Part shown: piece by piece, positions 25,717 through 34,140 of the stretch
How positions within the stretch are numbered: the first letter of the stretch is position 1
Layout: each line of letters opens with the position of its first letter
Program-made: the position numbers and the translations under genes
NCBI GenBank assembly: GCA_031285685.1
Contig: JAITVS010000276.1
Location: forward strand, 1-51,036
Source: Tannerella sp.
GTDB lineage: Bacteria; Bacteroidota; Bacteroidia; Bacteroidales; Tannerellaceae
DNA: 51,036 nt
Reading direction: 5' to 3'
The notes under the pieces: generated by a model
The model's database searches: none
The model's input: the letters and a program-made list of their open reading frames with translations, nothing else
What the model was told of the DNA's origin: nothing

Positions 25717-27906
25717 ATGAAAAATAGAATTTGTTTTGCTGCATTGATATGTATCATATCTATAAACAGCAAGGCACAAACCGATATTACACAAGATATC
25801 GGCTGGCCTCGTCAAATATCAAATGATAAGGCGACGCTGGTATATTATCAGCCTCAGATAGATAAGTGGGATAATTATAAGAAATTGTCCGGAAGGATGG
25901 CATTCAGTCTGACTCCTGCCGGCAAACAGGAAGTTCTTGGAGTTGTTTCGTTCACAAGCAATACTAAAACAGATAAGGATGCACGGACGACCTACCTCCA
26001 TAACATCGATTATCAGGATGTGCGTTTTCCTTCACTTGATTCGAACACCGCCGAATCAATGAAAAAAATGTTCCTCGACATGGTCCCCAAGGAATCCGAA
26101 TCTTTTTCGACTGACCGCATCATGGCTGAACTGAACACACAAGGACAGGTGAAAGCACAAACCGTACAGACTAAAAACGATCCTCCTAAAATCTTTTACA
26201 GTGCAAGTCCGGCCATTTTATTGATAGTAGACGGTGATCCGGTTTTATCGCCCATAGACAAAACAGATATTCAGTTTGTAGTAAATACCAATTGGGATTT
26301 ATTTTTCGAAAAATCTACAAAAAATTATTTCCTGCTGGTCAATGATGCTTGGCTTACCGCCACCTATTTACAAGGCCCCTGGAAACAAACGCAAACATTG
26401 CCAAAAGAAATGTCCGCATTACCTGCCGGACAGAATTTTGATGAGGTCAAAAACCAAATTCCTCCTCATGCCACAACCGATGTACCGGAAGTTTTTTATA
26501 GTAATGAACCTGCCGAATTGATCCTGACGGAAGGAACGCCTGTGTTTTCCAAAATTCCGGGTACAAGATTGTTATACGTAAGTAATTCAGAGAATGATGT
26601 TTTTGCAGACGAAGCTCAAAATCAATATTATATATTGCTTTCAGGGCGATGGTTCCGGTCCAAAGCGTTTGGAGGCCCCTGGACATATGCGGGAAACGAT
26701 CTCCCCGCCGATTTTGCAAAAATTCCCGAAGACTCGCCCAAGGGCCAGGTATTGGCCTCGGTACCGGGAACCATACAAGCTTCCGACGCCGTGATGCTGG
26801 CACAAATTCCCACAACTGTCATTGTGAATAAAGCGGAAGCCGAAGCAAAGGTAAAAGCCACTTACGACGGTGACCCGAAGTTTGCTCCCATACAGGGGAC
26901 TTCTATGGAATATGCAACCAACACCCAGGATAAAATCATCAAAGTCGGGGATCTTTATTATATGTGTTTCCAGGCAGTATGGTTCATGTCGACTACCCCT
27001 AACGGGCCCTGGAAGACAGCTGATTCCGTACCGGAAGAGATCTATACGATCCCACCGAGTTCTCCCGTATACAATGTAACTTATGTGACGCAAATCAATC
27101 CGACTTCCACGACTGTCGAGTCTTGCTCGACAAGCGGATACTTGGGCGCATTCATCATCGGAGCAACAGTTGGAGCCATGGTTGGCACAGCGATTGTTTA
27201 TGGTACGGGTTGGTATTATCCTCCCTATATTTATTGGCCTCCCGGAAGAATGTATCCGGTTTATCACCCCTGGCCGTGTACTTACGGCGTCGGCACCGTA
27301 TATAATCCCTGGACAGGAGGTTTTGCCGCCGGACGCAGAGTTTATGGTCCCTACGGAGCTACAGGTACTTCTGCCTGGTATAATCCCGCAACAGGGCGTT
27401 ACGGTCGTTCTGCAAGCGCACAAGGTTGGTATGGCGGACGCACTGCCGCGAATACTTACAATCCATGGACAGGCGCTTACGGACACACCAATCAGGGACA
27501 TAATCCTTATGCTCAATGGGGACATTCCACCGTAAGCAACGGATATCAATGGGCGCGTTCCGGGCATGTAACAACGGCTCATGGAACGGCATTCGGATAT
27601 CAGACTTCAGGAGGAAAAGAAGGAGTCATCGTCCATGGGGCCAACGGAATAGTAGCCCATACCAACAATCATGTGTATGCCGGACAAGACGGAAATATTT
27701 ACCGGAGGAATCCGAACGGAAACTGGAGCCAACACATCAACGGCAGTTGGAACCATGTAAATAATAATGTGGGAACAACACATCAGTCGACAAGCATCAT
27801 GCAAAACCTCAACCGTTCGGCGCAATCGCGTGAAAGGGGAGAATTTCAATCGTCACGCTTCCAAAGTTTTCAACGGGACGGCAGGTCCCGTTTCAGAAAA
27901 GATTGA
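25717..27906 (+). CDS. Large exported protein with three GPW repeats and Gly/Tyr-rich tail
   Basis: A 729-residue exported protein with a signal peptide ending near NSKAQ. Residues ~25-150 form a domain opening IGWPRQISNDKATLVYYQPQ. Three repeats of ~85-100 residues follow, each ending in an aromatic strand and GPW (YLQGPWKQT, FGGPWTYAG, PNGPWKTAD) and then a Pro-rich IPxxSP stretch. A glycine-rich hydrophobic segment (about 475-495) leads into a Trp/Tyr/Pro and Gly/Asn/His-rich tail with YNPWTG repeats, ending in Arg/Ser-rich sequence. Similar proteins exist in Proteobacteria, where I recall the loose label carbohydrate-binding family V/XII; I cannot verify that function. The hydrophobic segment suggests anchoring in the envelope. 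Confidence 0.75.
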   Translation: MKNRICFAALICIISINSKAQTDITQDIGWPRQISNDKATLVYYQPQIDKWDNYKKLSGRMAFSLTPAGKQEVLGVVSFTSNTKTDKDARTTYLHNIDYQDVRFPSLDSNTAESMKKMFLDMVPKESESFSTDRIMAELNTQGQVKAQTVQTKNDPPKIFYSASPAILLIVDGDPVLSPIDKTDIQFVVNTNWDLFFEKSTKNYFLLVNDAWLTATYLQGPWKQTQTLPKEMSALPAGQNFDEVKNQIPPHATTDVPEVFYSNEPAELILTEGTPVFSKIPGTRLLYVSNSENDVFADEAQNQYYILLSGRWFRSKAFGGPWTYAGNDLPADFAKIPEDSPKGQVLASVPGTIQASDAVMLAQIPTTVIVNKAEAEAKVKATYDGDPKFAPIQGTSMEYATNTQDKIIKVGDLYYMCFQAVWFMSTTPNGPWKTADSVPEEIYTIPPSSPVYNVTYVTQINPTSTTVESCSTSGYLGAFIIGATVGAMVGTAIVYGTGWYYPPYIYWPPGRMYPVYHPWPCTYGVGTVYNPWTGGFAAGRRVYGPYGATGTSAWYNPATGRYGRSASAQGWYGGRTAANTYNPWTGAYGHTNQGHNPYAQWGHSTVSNGYQWARSGHVTTAHGTAFGYQTSGGKEGVIVHGANGIVAHTNNHVYAGQDGNIYRRNPNGNWSQHINGSWNHVNNNVGTTHQSTSIMQNLNRSAQSRERGEFQSSRFQSFQRDGRSRFRKD

Positions 27907-27928
27907 TATAGAAATATCGAATATAACT

Positions 27929-28004
27929 AAAAACTGTTTTGATTTTTTGATTCAGCCATGTATTCACTTTATTATGGATGATCAGAAAAATCAAAACAGT
28001 TTTT
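27929..28004. terminator. Long bidirectional hairpin terminator
   Basis: Perfect 19-bp arms at 27929-27947 and 27986-28004 (AAAACTGTTTTGATTTTT type), extended by an imperfect inner stem around TGAT...ATCA. T-tracts on both strands make it a terminator for both converging genes. It is unusually long. Confidence 0.8.
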
Positions 28005-28073
28005 TATCGCCGGATTTTACAGCTACGAAAACAGAAAGACCGACGCCTCTTGTCCATTTATCGTATCACAAAT

Positions 28074-28361
28074 TTATTTTTTTGTAATATATGTCTGCAG
28101 CGCTTCCACATATTCTCCGAAAGCCTTCACGCCTTCTTTTGTAATGCGGCAGGTGGTCCGCGGCATCTTTCCGCTATAACCTTTTTCGATCACGACATAG
28201 CCGGCCTGCGATAATTTTTCGAGTTGAACGCTCAGATTCCCGGCCGTCGCACCCGTCGCTTTTCGTATATAGGTAAAATCCGCACTTTCGACACTGATCA
28301 GTATCGACATCACCCCAAGCCGCAGCTCACTATGTAATAACGGATTCAACTCTTTAAACAT
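28074..28361 (-). CDS. Winged-helix transcriptional regulator (HTH_34 type)
   Basis: A 95-residue MarR/ArsR-like DNA-binding protein: NPLLHSELRLGVMSIL helix, YIRKATGATAGNLSVQLEKLSQAGYVVIEKGY recognition helix and wing, then a C-terminal dimerisation helix (GVKAFGEYVEALQTYI). This matches the HTH_34 family of short regulators. It has no metal-binding cysteine pair. Its start overlaps the 3' end of the upstream membrane-protein gene by 16 bases, a coupling seen often for this family in Bacteroidota, where the regulator is thought to control its own operon. Confidence 0.88.
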   Translation of the reverse strand: MFKELNPLLHSELRLGVMSILISVESADFTYIRKATGATAGNLSVQLEKLSQAGYVVIEKGYSGKMPRTTCRITKEGVKAFGEYVEALQTYITKK

Positions 28362-28957
28362 GCCTTTTTCGCTTTATAATTCAAAATATGTCCGGGAATA
28401 ATGTACATGATCACAAAAGCAAATGCAAAAGTAAGCATCTTGATATCATAACCGGAAATCAAATAATGTAGAATGCTTATAATCAACCCAAAGACACCTC
28501 CAATAACCATTGGTTTAAAATCCGTAACCAATCCGGTTAAGGTTGACCCCATACCCATAATAATGATGATGATGAATAAAATAGGCAGACTCCATGCAAT
28601 ACTTAAGATAGAAACCATGGACAAAAGGAAACCGGTCCCTCCCAGTACAATCCATATATATCCAACCACCTGATCAATGTATGTACGCACTCCTTTCGGT
28701 TGTTTTTTTCTCAGTAACATACAGACGCAGCCAACCACAGGGATCAAGAACCATAAATAATTATAATGATAATTTAATGTTTGTTTCACTGTTAACCAAA
28801 CCAGTAGAGTTGTTACAAGGGTAGCATATCCCCAAATAAGCATCGGAGCTCCAGCCCCCCGCTCCAGCCGTCCCTGTGTATTCTGAATCATGCGTGCTAT
28901 AAGATCCAGACTTTCTTTTTCATTCAACGGATTTTCCTTCATTTCTCTATCGTCCAT
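28346..28957 (-). CDS. Hypothetical membrane protein paired with HTH_34 regulator
   Basis: A 203-residue protein with a short charged N-terminus (NEKESLDLIARMIQNTQGRLERGAG region) followed by about five or six transmembrane helices grouped in pairs. No catalytic motif is visible. It overlaps the winged-helix regulator gene and lies 63 bases downstream of the receptor gene at 29021, with no visible promoter between, so it likely shares that operon. The combination resembles small membrane-sensor/regulator pairs, but function is unknown. Confidence 0.75.
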   Translation of the reverse strand: MDDREMKENPLNEKESLDLIARMIQNTQGRLERGAGAPMLIWGYATLVTTLLVWLTVKQTLNYHYNYLWFLIPVVGCVCMLLRKKQPKGVRTYIDQVVGYIWIVLGGTGFLLSMVSILSIAWSLPILFIIIIIMGMGSTLTGLVTDFKPMVIGGVFGLIISILHYLISGYDIKMLTFAFAFVIMYIIPGHILNYKAKKACLKS

Positions 28958-29020
28958 AGTTGTATAAATTTGAGTGTAAAATTAATTGTTTATTGTCACA
29001 TTTTATTTGTAAATCATCAT

Positions 29021-31441
29021 TTATTTATTTCCGGATTTTTCAAGACGTCCTTTTTCACTTTCGGATGAACTCTCTACGATTCTTTTCTTAAAAGATTTTC
29101 CGGTCTTGAAGTTATACTGTATACTGAATTTAATAAACCTCGAACTCCATGCTTCGCGACCATCGGAATTTACCGTAAAACGTTCCGTATTTGAGAAATA
29201 GGACACTTTACTGTCAAAGATATTCTCCACACCCAGCGATGCGGTAACACGGTCATCAATCAGTTGTTTCTTGAACACTGCATTAAAAAGATGGCGGGGA
29301 TTCACACCGGAATTCGCAGAGTACAAACGACTTGTTCCGCTATACGAAATCTCCAGGAAAAATTTCCGGGGTAATGTGAAATTTGTCGTTACGTTATTAA
29401 AATAAAGATAATGAGACATTTTTTCATCATTTTCCGTTCCTCGTATATCCTGTTTAACTCCTACAAGGTTAACATTCGCGCTACACCAATCCGCCAGGCT
29501 TAACGGAAAGCTTAAAGCCAGGTAATAATGATTTTCCATGTGATGATTTTCCGGCGTTATATAGGTTACATCCGGATTCGTAGGATCAATCTTGCAAACT
29601 TCACGTATCAGGTCACGATGCAAACTCCCTCCTGCCGATAAGACATAACGATATTTATAAACAGCCGTCATACTGAAACGATGGATATAGGTCGGGTGCA
29701 AGTTGGGATTTCCGATCATATAGGAATAATCGGAATACTGAATGCGATTCGGATTCAGATACCAGAAATTGGGACGTTGTATATTCCGTGAGTATTGGCC
29801 TATCAGCATAAATGTACGCATGGCATTAAACGAGTAAGTCACATTCGCATTGGGAAACAAATCAAAATAGGAATGACGGAAACCGTCGCCCTTTCCTTTG
29901 ACGTAAGTATATTCCCCACGCACACCGGCAGATAGACTTAAACCACCCTTGCTTACGGCAAATGTTCCATAAACAGCGCCTATATCTTCCGTATAATCAA
30001 TCGAAAAACTATAATCCCGCAACGGCTTCCAGTTCTGATGATATAAACTTGCATAAGACACCGTATCGGACATATCGTTGCGCGTATATTTCACTCCGAC
30101 AGCGAAGTTCATCCCATGCCCGAGTTGCTTATACAGAGACAAGTCTGCTGTCAATATCCTGTAGTCAGACAATGAATTGCTTCTGTATACCGAATCTATC
30201 GTAAAGTCCTGTACACCAACAAAAGTACTCTTTATTTCCGAAAATGAATGATAATCATTATCCCCCGTCACTTTCTTATCCGTATAATCAGCAATGAATT
30301 TCAATGCAGATCCAAGTGAATCCATACGATAAATATAATTGAATGTGGCGGAAATATTCCGATCGTCTTCATCCTGGAGATAGTCGCTGGTTCCGTTTAT
30401 TTCCGCACCATCCTCTTTAATAACAGTCTCTGCAGCAGATGGATTTTTTATATTTTTGGATGCGATCTCCACTTCCACACCAAAACTATTTTTATTATCC
30501 GGTTCATACACAGCGCCCATCCGCCCTACTCCGTAATTCATCTTCTGGTGCATATAGGATTGTGATTGAAACTGATGATCTTCCTCACGGTTAAAAGCAC
30601 GCATGACCGACAGTTCGCTTTCAGCTTTTGTCCTGAAATTTCCGGAAGCAAATGCATTCAACGTCAACCTGCCGATACGGGCATTCACGGTCCCCGACGG
30701 TTTATAATCACGGATATATTTTCCCTGCGACGTTCCCAATATAAGATTTCCACTGACACCATTTTCCGGCTGTCTGCGAAGAATAATCCTTATCACTCCT
30801 CCCTGTGAATCGGCGCTATACTCAGCCCCGGCCTGTGATATGATTTCAATACGTGCAATATCAGATGAAGGGTAATTACGTAAATAAGCGGCAAGTTCTT
30901 TTTCCGGCAACTTCAATTCCCTCTCATTTATGAAAACTTTCGTTCCTTTCATTCCGTTTATGTAAACTCCGGTATCATCAATCCATACACCGGGAGCTAA
31001 ACGGAGAATCTCGGATGCATCCTTATTCAGCATGGACGGAACATTATTAACGCGCAACACAAACCGATCCGCTTCACGTGTAATCATCGAAGCTGAGACA
31101 ACCACTTCGTGCAAATCAACAGCGCTCTCTTCCAGCATAAAAATCCCCAGATCCACCCTACCTGCTTTTATATCAATCGCCTGTTCTAACGGCTTATAGG
31201 TTATATTCCTGATTTTCATCACATATTTTCCGTCAGTGACAGAAAAAACAAATCTTCCCGCCGTATCTGTTACGGCAACAGCAGCCTGCCGCTCACCTGC
31301 AAACAGCACTACCGTCGCCATATCAAGAGGCTCTCCTTTACTATCCGTAACATATCCGCTTCGATCCTGTGCCGAAAGAAAAAACGGAACAGATAAGAAG
31401 ATCAAAAGGAAAATTAGATTTATATGTAGTTGTTTCATCAT
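29021..31441 (-). CDS. TonB-dependent-receptor-like outer-membrane protein (OMP_b-brl_3 type)
   Basis: From ATG 31441 (MMKQLHINLIFLLIFLSVPF) this is an 806-residue exported protein; the TTG at 31480 would place 13 residues before the signal peptide. Order: signal peptide, a CarboxypepD_reg-like Ig domain (SGYVTDSKGEPLDMATVVLF), a plug-like domain (EVVVSASMITREADRFVLRV; GVWIDDTGVYINGMKGTKVF), then a barrel of about 500 residues ending FIKFSIQYNFKTGKSF plus a charged extension. The INERELKLPEKELAAYL stretch is typical of the outer-membrane barrel 3 subgroup, which lacks a SusD partner; none is found here. It follows a DUF2141 gene, a common pairing. Substrate unknown. Confidence 0.85.
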   Translation of the reverse strand: MMKQLHINLIFLLIFLSVPFFLSAQDRSGYVTDSKGEPLDMATVVLFAGERQAAVAVTDTAGRFVFSVTDGKYVMKIRNITYKPLEQAIDIKAGRVDLGIFMLEESAVDLHEVVVSASMITREADRFVLRVNNVPSMLNKDASEILRLAPGVWIDDTGVYINGMKGTKVFINERELKLPEKELAAYLRNYPSSDIARIEIISQAGAEYSADSQGGVIRIILRRQPENGVSGNLILGTSQGKYIRDYKPSGTVNARIGRLTLNAFASGNFRTKAESELSVMRAFNREEDHQFQSQSYMHQKMNYGVGRMGAVYEPDNKNSFGVEVEIASKNIKNPSAAETVIKEDGAEINGTSDYLQDEDDRNISATFNYIYRMDSLGSALKFIADYTDKKVTGDNDYHSFSEIKSTFVGVQDFTIDSVYRSNSLSDYRILTADLSLYKQLGHGMNFAVGVKYTRNDMSDTVSYASLYHQNWKPLRDYSFSIDYTEDIGAVYGTFAVSKGGLSLSAGVRGEYTYVKGKGDGFRHSYFDLFPNANVTYSFNAMRTFMLIGQYSRNIQRPNFWYLNPNRIQYSDYSYMIGNPNLHPTYIHRFSMTAVYKYRYVLSAGGSLHRDLIREVCKIDPTNPDVTYITPENHHMENHYYLALSFPLSLADWCSANVNLVGVKQDIRGTENDEKMSHYLYFNNVTTNFTLPRKFFLEISYSGTSRLYSANSGVNPRHLFNAVFKKQLIDDRVTASLGVENIFDSKVSYFSNTERFTVNSDGREAWSSRFIKFSIQYNFKTGKSFKKRIVESSSESEKGRLEKSGNK

Positions 31442-31480
31442 AATAAATTTATGCACAATATTCAATAATAAGACCGACAA

Positions 31481-31888
31481 CTACTTTTTACCCATCATTT
31501 CCCTCACATTCAACAGCTTCAACTCAATCTTATTCTCTCCTTCTTTCACTTTCATTTTTTCCTTTGTATAGCATGGTTCTACCGGAAGATTCTGATCGTC
31601 CATATCTAACCGATAATTATCATTCAGATCCTGGTAAACATATAAATTACAAGTCCCCACAGGAACATCTTTTAAAACACAAACAACCGGATCCGTCGAT
31701 TTCACCTCCACCATATCATATTTCATCTCCTGAGGATTTGACTTGTCTCCCGCAGCAATCATCAATTTTCCTTTTGCTTCCTTTATTCCGTCAACCATAA
31801 CCGTAACATCCGCAGTTTGCGCTTTACATATTGCACCCGTCAACATACATAGTACAATTGCCATTCCTAAAATTTTTAAAGTTTTCAT
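31481..31888 (-). CDS. DUF2141 family secreted protein
   Basis: A 135-residue protein with a signal peptide (MKTLKILGMAIVLCMLTGAICKAQ region) and a mature beta-sandwich with the family signatures KGKLMIAAGD near the start and YVYQDLNDNYRLDMDDQNLPVEP, the acidic DxNxNxxLD loop that could bind a metal ion. DUF2141 proteins are periplasmic or surface proteins of unknown role and often sit beside outer-membrane receptors. It is the first gene of the minus-strand group that continues with the receptor 39 bases downstream, and has a clear promoter at 31954-31984. Confidence 0.85.
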   Translation of the reverse strand: MKTLKILGMAIVLCMLTGAICKAQTADVTVMVDGIKEAKGKLMIAAGDKSNPQEMKYDMVEVKSTDPVVCVLKDVPVGTCNLYVYQDLNDNYRLDMDDQNLPVEPCYTKEKMKVKEGENKIELKLLNVREMMGKK

Positions 31889-31953
31889 ACCAATTCTCTT
31901 TTAAGTAAATTACTAAATTCCTGAAATTCTCTTTTTCTAATCAATCGACACCA

Positions 31954-31984
31954 CAAACATAAGGTAGTTTATTTTATAAACCAA
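31954..31984 (-). promoter_or_regulatory. Promoter of the DUF2141-receptor operon
   Basis: Minus strand TTG (31984-31982), 20 nt, TATGTTTG (31961-31954), a full consensus match; leader about 60 nt. Confidence 0.72.
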
Positions 31985-32170
31985 TTATTTTATAGATTTA
32001 TTTATAATTATTTAAAAATAATCATAAACTGCCAGATTACAAGCACATTAAAATATAGACTATTTTAATAGACCACTGCCGAAATCATGACCAAGGCTTT
32101 ACTCAGTTGTATAATTACCTCTTCGATAAGAACCTAAGGATTGCATATCATCAAGACGTATTGTTAAACA

Positions 32171-32214
32171 AAACAAATCCCAACTAACTTACAAAAAGTA
32201 GTTGGGATTTGTTT
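32171..32214. terminator. lepA terminator
   Basis: Perfect 16-bp arms AAACAAATCCCAACTA (32171-32186) and TAGTTGGGATTTGTTT (32199-32214) with a 12-nt loop. A/T tracts on both ends make it bidirectional. Confidence 0.9.
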
Positions 32215-32253
32215 TTATGTTTGACCAATGAGTCTAAAATCGTATCGATTTTA

Positions 32254-34041
32254 TTAATCCAGCTTCAAAACAGCCAGGAAGGCTTTCTGCGGAACCTCAA
32301 CCGTTCCAATCTGTTTCATACGTTTCTTTCCTTCTTTTTGCTTTTCAAGCAATTTGCGCTTTCGAGACACATCGCCCCCATAACACTTGGCAGTCACATC
32401 TTTACGCACAGCCTTGATCGTTTCACGGGCAATGATTTTCGAGCCGATTGCCGCCTGAATAGCAATATCAAACTGTTGGCGCGGAATGAGTTCTTTCAGT
32501 TTTTCACACATGCGACGCCCAAAATTCACACTGTTATCAACGTGTGTCAATGTAGAAAGTGCATCTACCGATTCCCCGTTAAGAAGAATATCTAACTTAA
32601 CAAGCTTACTCGGACGATAATCATGCAGATGATAGTCAAACGAAGCATATCCTTTGGAAATACTTTTCAGTTTATCGTAAAAATCAATTACAATTTCACC
32701 TAAAGGTATATCATAGATAATTTCAATGCGATTCCCCGTAATATACTCCTGCTTAATCAGAACGCCACGCTTGCCCAGACACAATGTCATGATAGGACCG
32801 ATATAGGTGGTCTGGGTGATAACAGATGCACGTATAAACGGTTCATCGATGTGATCAATCAATGTCGGATCAGGCAATCCGCTCGGATTATGCACTTCCA
32901 TGCAATTTCCTTTGCGGTCATAGACTTTATATGAAACGTTAGGCACAGTCGTGATAACATCCATATTAAACTCACGTTCCAGACGCTCCTGGATAATCTC
33001 CATATGAAGCAACCCCAAAAAGCCGCAACGAAATCCAAATCCCAAGGCAGCGGAACTCTCAGGCTGAAATGTCAGAGAGGCGTCATTCAGTTGCAGTTTT
33101 TCCAGTGAATTTCTCAAATTTTCAAAATCTTCCGCTTCGATCGGATATACTCCGGCGAACACCATCGGTTTCACTTCCTCAAACCCGGCGATTCCATCTT
33201 TCGCCCCATTCTTGACATGGGTAATCGTATCTCCTACCCGGACTTCCTTGGACGTTTTTATTCCTGAAATAATATATCCCACATCACCGGTACGCACCTC
33301 ATCCCGGGGACTCATTTCCAACTTCAACACTCCTACTTCATCCGCATCATATTCCTTTTCCGTGGCAATAAATTTAACCAGATCACCTTTATGTATAACG
33401 CCGTTAACAACTTTGAAATAAGCAATTATCCCACGGAACGGATTGAATACGGAATCAAAGATAAGACATTGTAACGGAGCCTCCGGATCTCCTTTCGGAG
33501 TCGGTATGCGTTCTATAATCGCATTCAGGATCTCAAAAACACCTTCACCTGTTTTACCGCTGGCGCGAATAATCGAATCACGCGGACTTCCGAGTAATTC
33601 GACAATCTGATCCTCAACTTCCTCCGGCATAGCGCTCGGGAGGTCAATCTTATTTATCACGGGTATTATCTCCAGGTCATTTTCTATTGCCATATAAAGA
33701 TTGGAAATCGTTTGCGCCTGAATTCCCTGCGCTGCATCAACAATCAATAAGGCTCCTTCGCATGCGGCGATTGAACGTGATACTTCATATGAAAAATCAA
33801 CATGCCCCGGAGTATCAATCAGATTCAGTATATATTTTTCACCGTTATACTCATATTCCATCTGAATGGCATGACTTTTTATCGTGATGCCACGTTCACG
33901 CTCCAGATCCATATTATCCAAAACCTGATTTTGCATATTTTTTGCATCTACCGTTTTGGTATACTCAAGAAGACGATCTGCCAACGTACTCTTTCCATGA
34001 TCGATATGCGCGATAATACAAAAATTGCGTATGTGATCCAT
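32254..34041 (-). CDS. lepA: Elongation factor 4 (ribosomal back-translocase)
   Basis: LepA/EF-4, a ribosome-associated translational GTPase, 595 residues, full length. G1 is AHIDHGKST (11-19), the switch I region [10 protein letters not shown] follows, G3 is DTPGH (76-80) and G4 is NKID (130-133). The EF-G-like domains II, III and V follow ([22 protein letters not shown]), and the C-terminal domain unique to LepA ends [17 protein letters not shown]. It lies divergent from a TPR gene, and promoter elements of both lie in the 99-base gap. Confidence 0.98.
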   Translation of the reverse strand: MDHIRNFCIIAHIDHGKSTLADRLLEYTKTVDAKNMQNQVLDNMDLERERGITIKSHAIQMEYEYNGEKYILNLIDTPGHVDFSYEVSRSIAACEGALLIVDAAQGIQAQTISNLYMAIENDLEIIPVINKIDLPSAMPEEVEDQIVELLGSPRDSIIRASGKTGEGVFEILNAIIERIPTPKGDPEAPLQCLIFDSVFNPFRGIIAYFKVVNGVIHKGDLVKFIATEKEYDADEVGVLKLEMSPRDEVRTGDVGYIISGIKTSKEVRVGDTITHVKNGAKDGIAGFEEVKPMVFAGVYPIEAEDFENLRNSLEKLQLNDASLTFQPESSAALGFGFRCGFLGLLHMEIIQERLEREFNMDVITTVPNVSYKVYDRKGNCMEVHNPSGLPDPTLIDHIDEPFIRASVITQTTYIGPIMTLCLGKRGVLIKQEYITGNRIEIIYDIPLGEIVIDFYDKLKSISKGYASFDYHLHDYRPSKLVKLDILLNGESVDALSTLTHVDNSVNFGRRMCEKLKELIPRQQFDIAIQAAIGSKIIARETIKAVRKDVTAKCYGGDVSRKRKLLEKQKEGKKRMKQIGTVEVPQKAFLAVLKLD

Positions 34042-34066
34042 TTAAATAATTCTAAATTTTGAGATG

Positions 34067-34097
34067 CAAAGATAGTGCAAGCCGAGAGAAATGCAAA
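34067..34097 (-). promoter_or_regulatory. lepA promoter
   Basis: Minus strand TTTG (34097-34094), 19 nt, TATCTTTG (34074-34067), consensus match. Confidence 0.72.
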
Positions 34098-34106
34098 ATA
34101 AAACAC

Positions 34107-34114
34107 TATTTTTG
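34107..34114 (+). promoter_or_regulatory. -7 element of the TPR gene
   Basis: TATTTTTG fits TAnnTTTG, 27 bases before the ATG at 34141. No clear -33 element is seen; the expected position lies within the lepA promoter region. Confidence 0.45.
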
Positions 34115-34140
34115 GCATGGCTTTTGTTTAGAAACAGGTA

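Larger units (their letters stand above)
31889..32253. other. Intergenic region between DUF2141 gene and lepA
   Basis: It holds the DUF2141 promoter (31954-31984) and the lepA terminator (32171-32214). Between them, on the minus strand at 32167-32099, a short frame reads LTIRLDDMQSLGSYRRGNY and stops; its composition is protein-like but it is too short to call a gene and may be a remnant. Nothing else is evident. Confidence 0.5.

Noticed and set aside
27300..27500. YNPWTG protein repeats considered as DNA repeats or CRISPR-like units
   Set aside because: Spacing is irregular, the units are coding and the nucleotide identity between them is low.
26641..27582. 313-codon open frame on the minus strand opposite the GPW-repeat gene
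   Set aside because: Shadow of the Gly/Tyr/Pro-rich codons of the plus-strand gene; Cys/Arg/Gly-rich, no signal peptide, no promoter.
32099..32167. Minus-strand frame LTIRLDDMQSLGSYRRGNY before a stop
   Set aside because: Only about 22 codons between lepA terminator and the DUF2141 promoter; kept as a note in the intergenic entry, not called as a gene.
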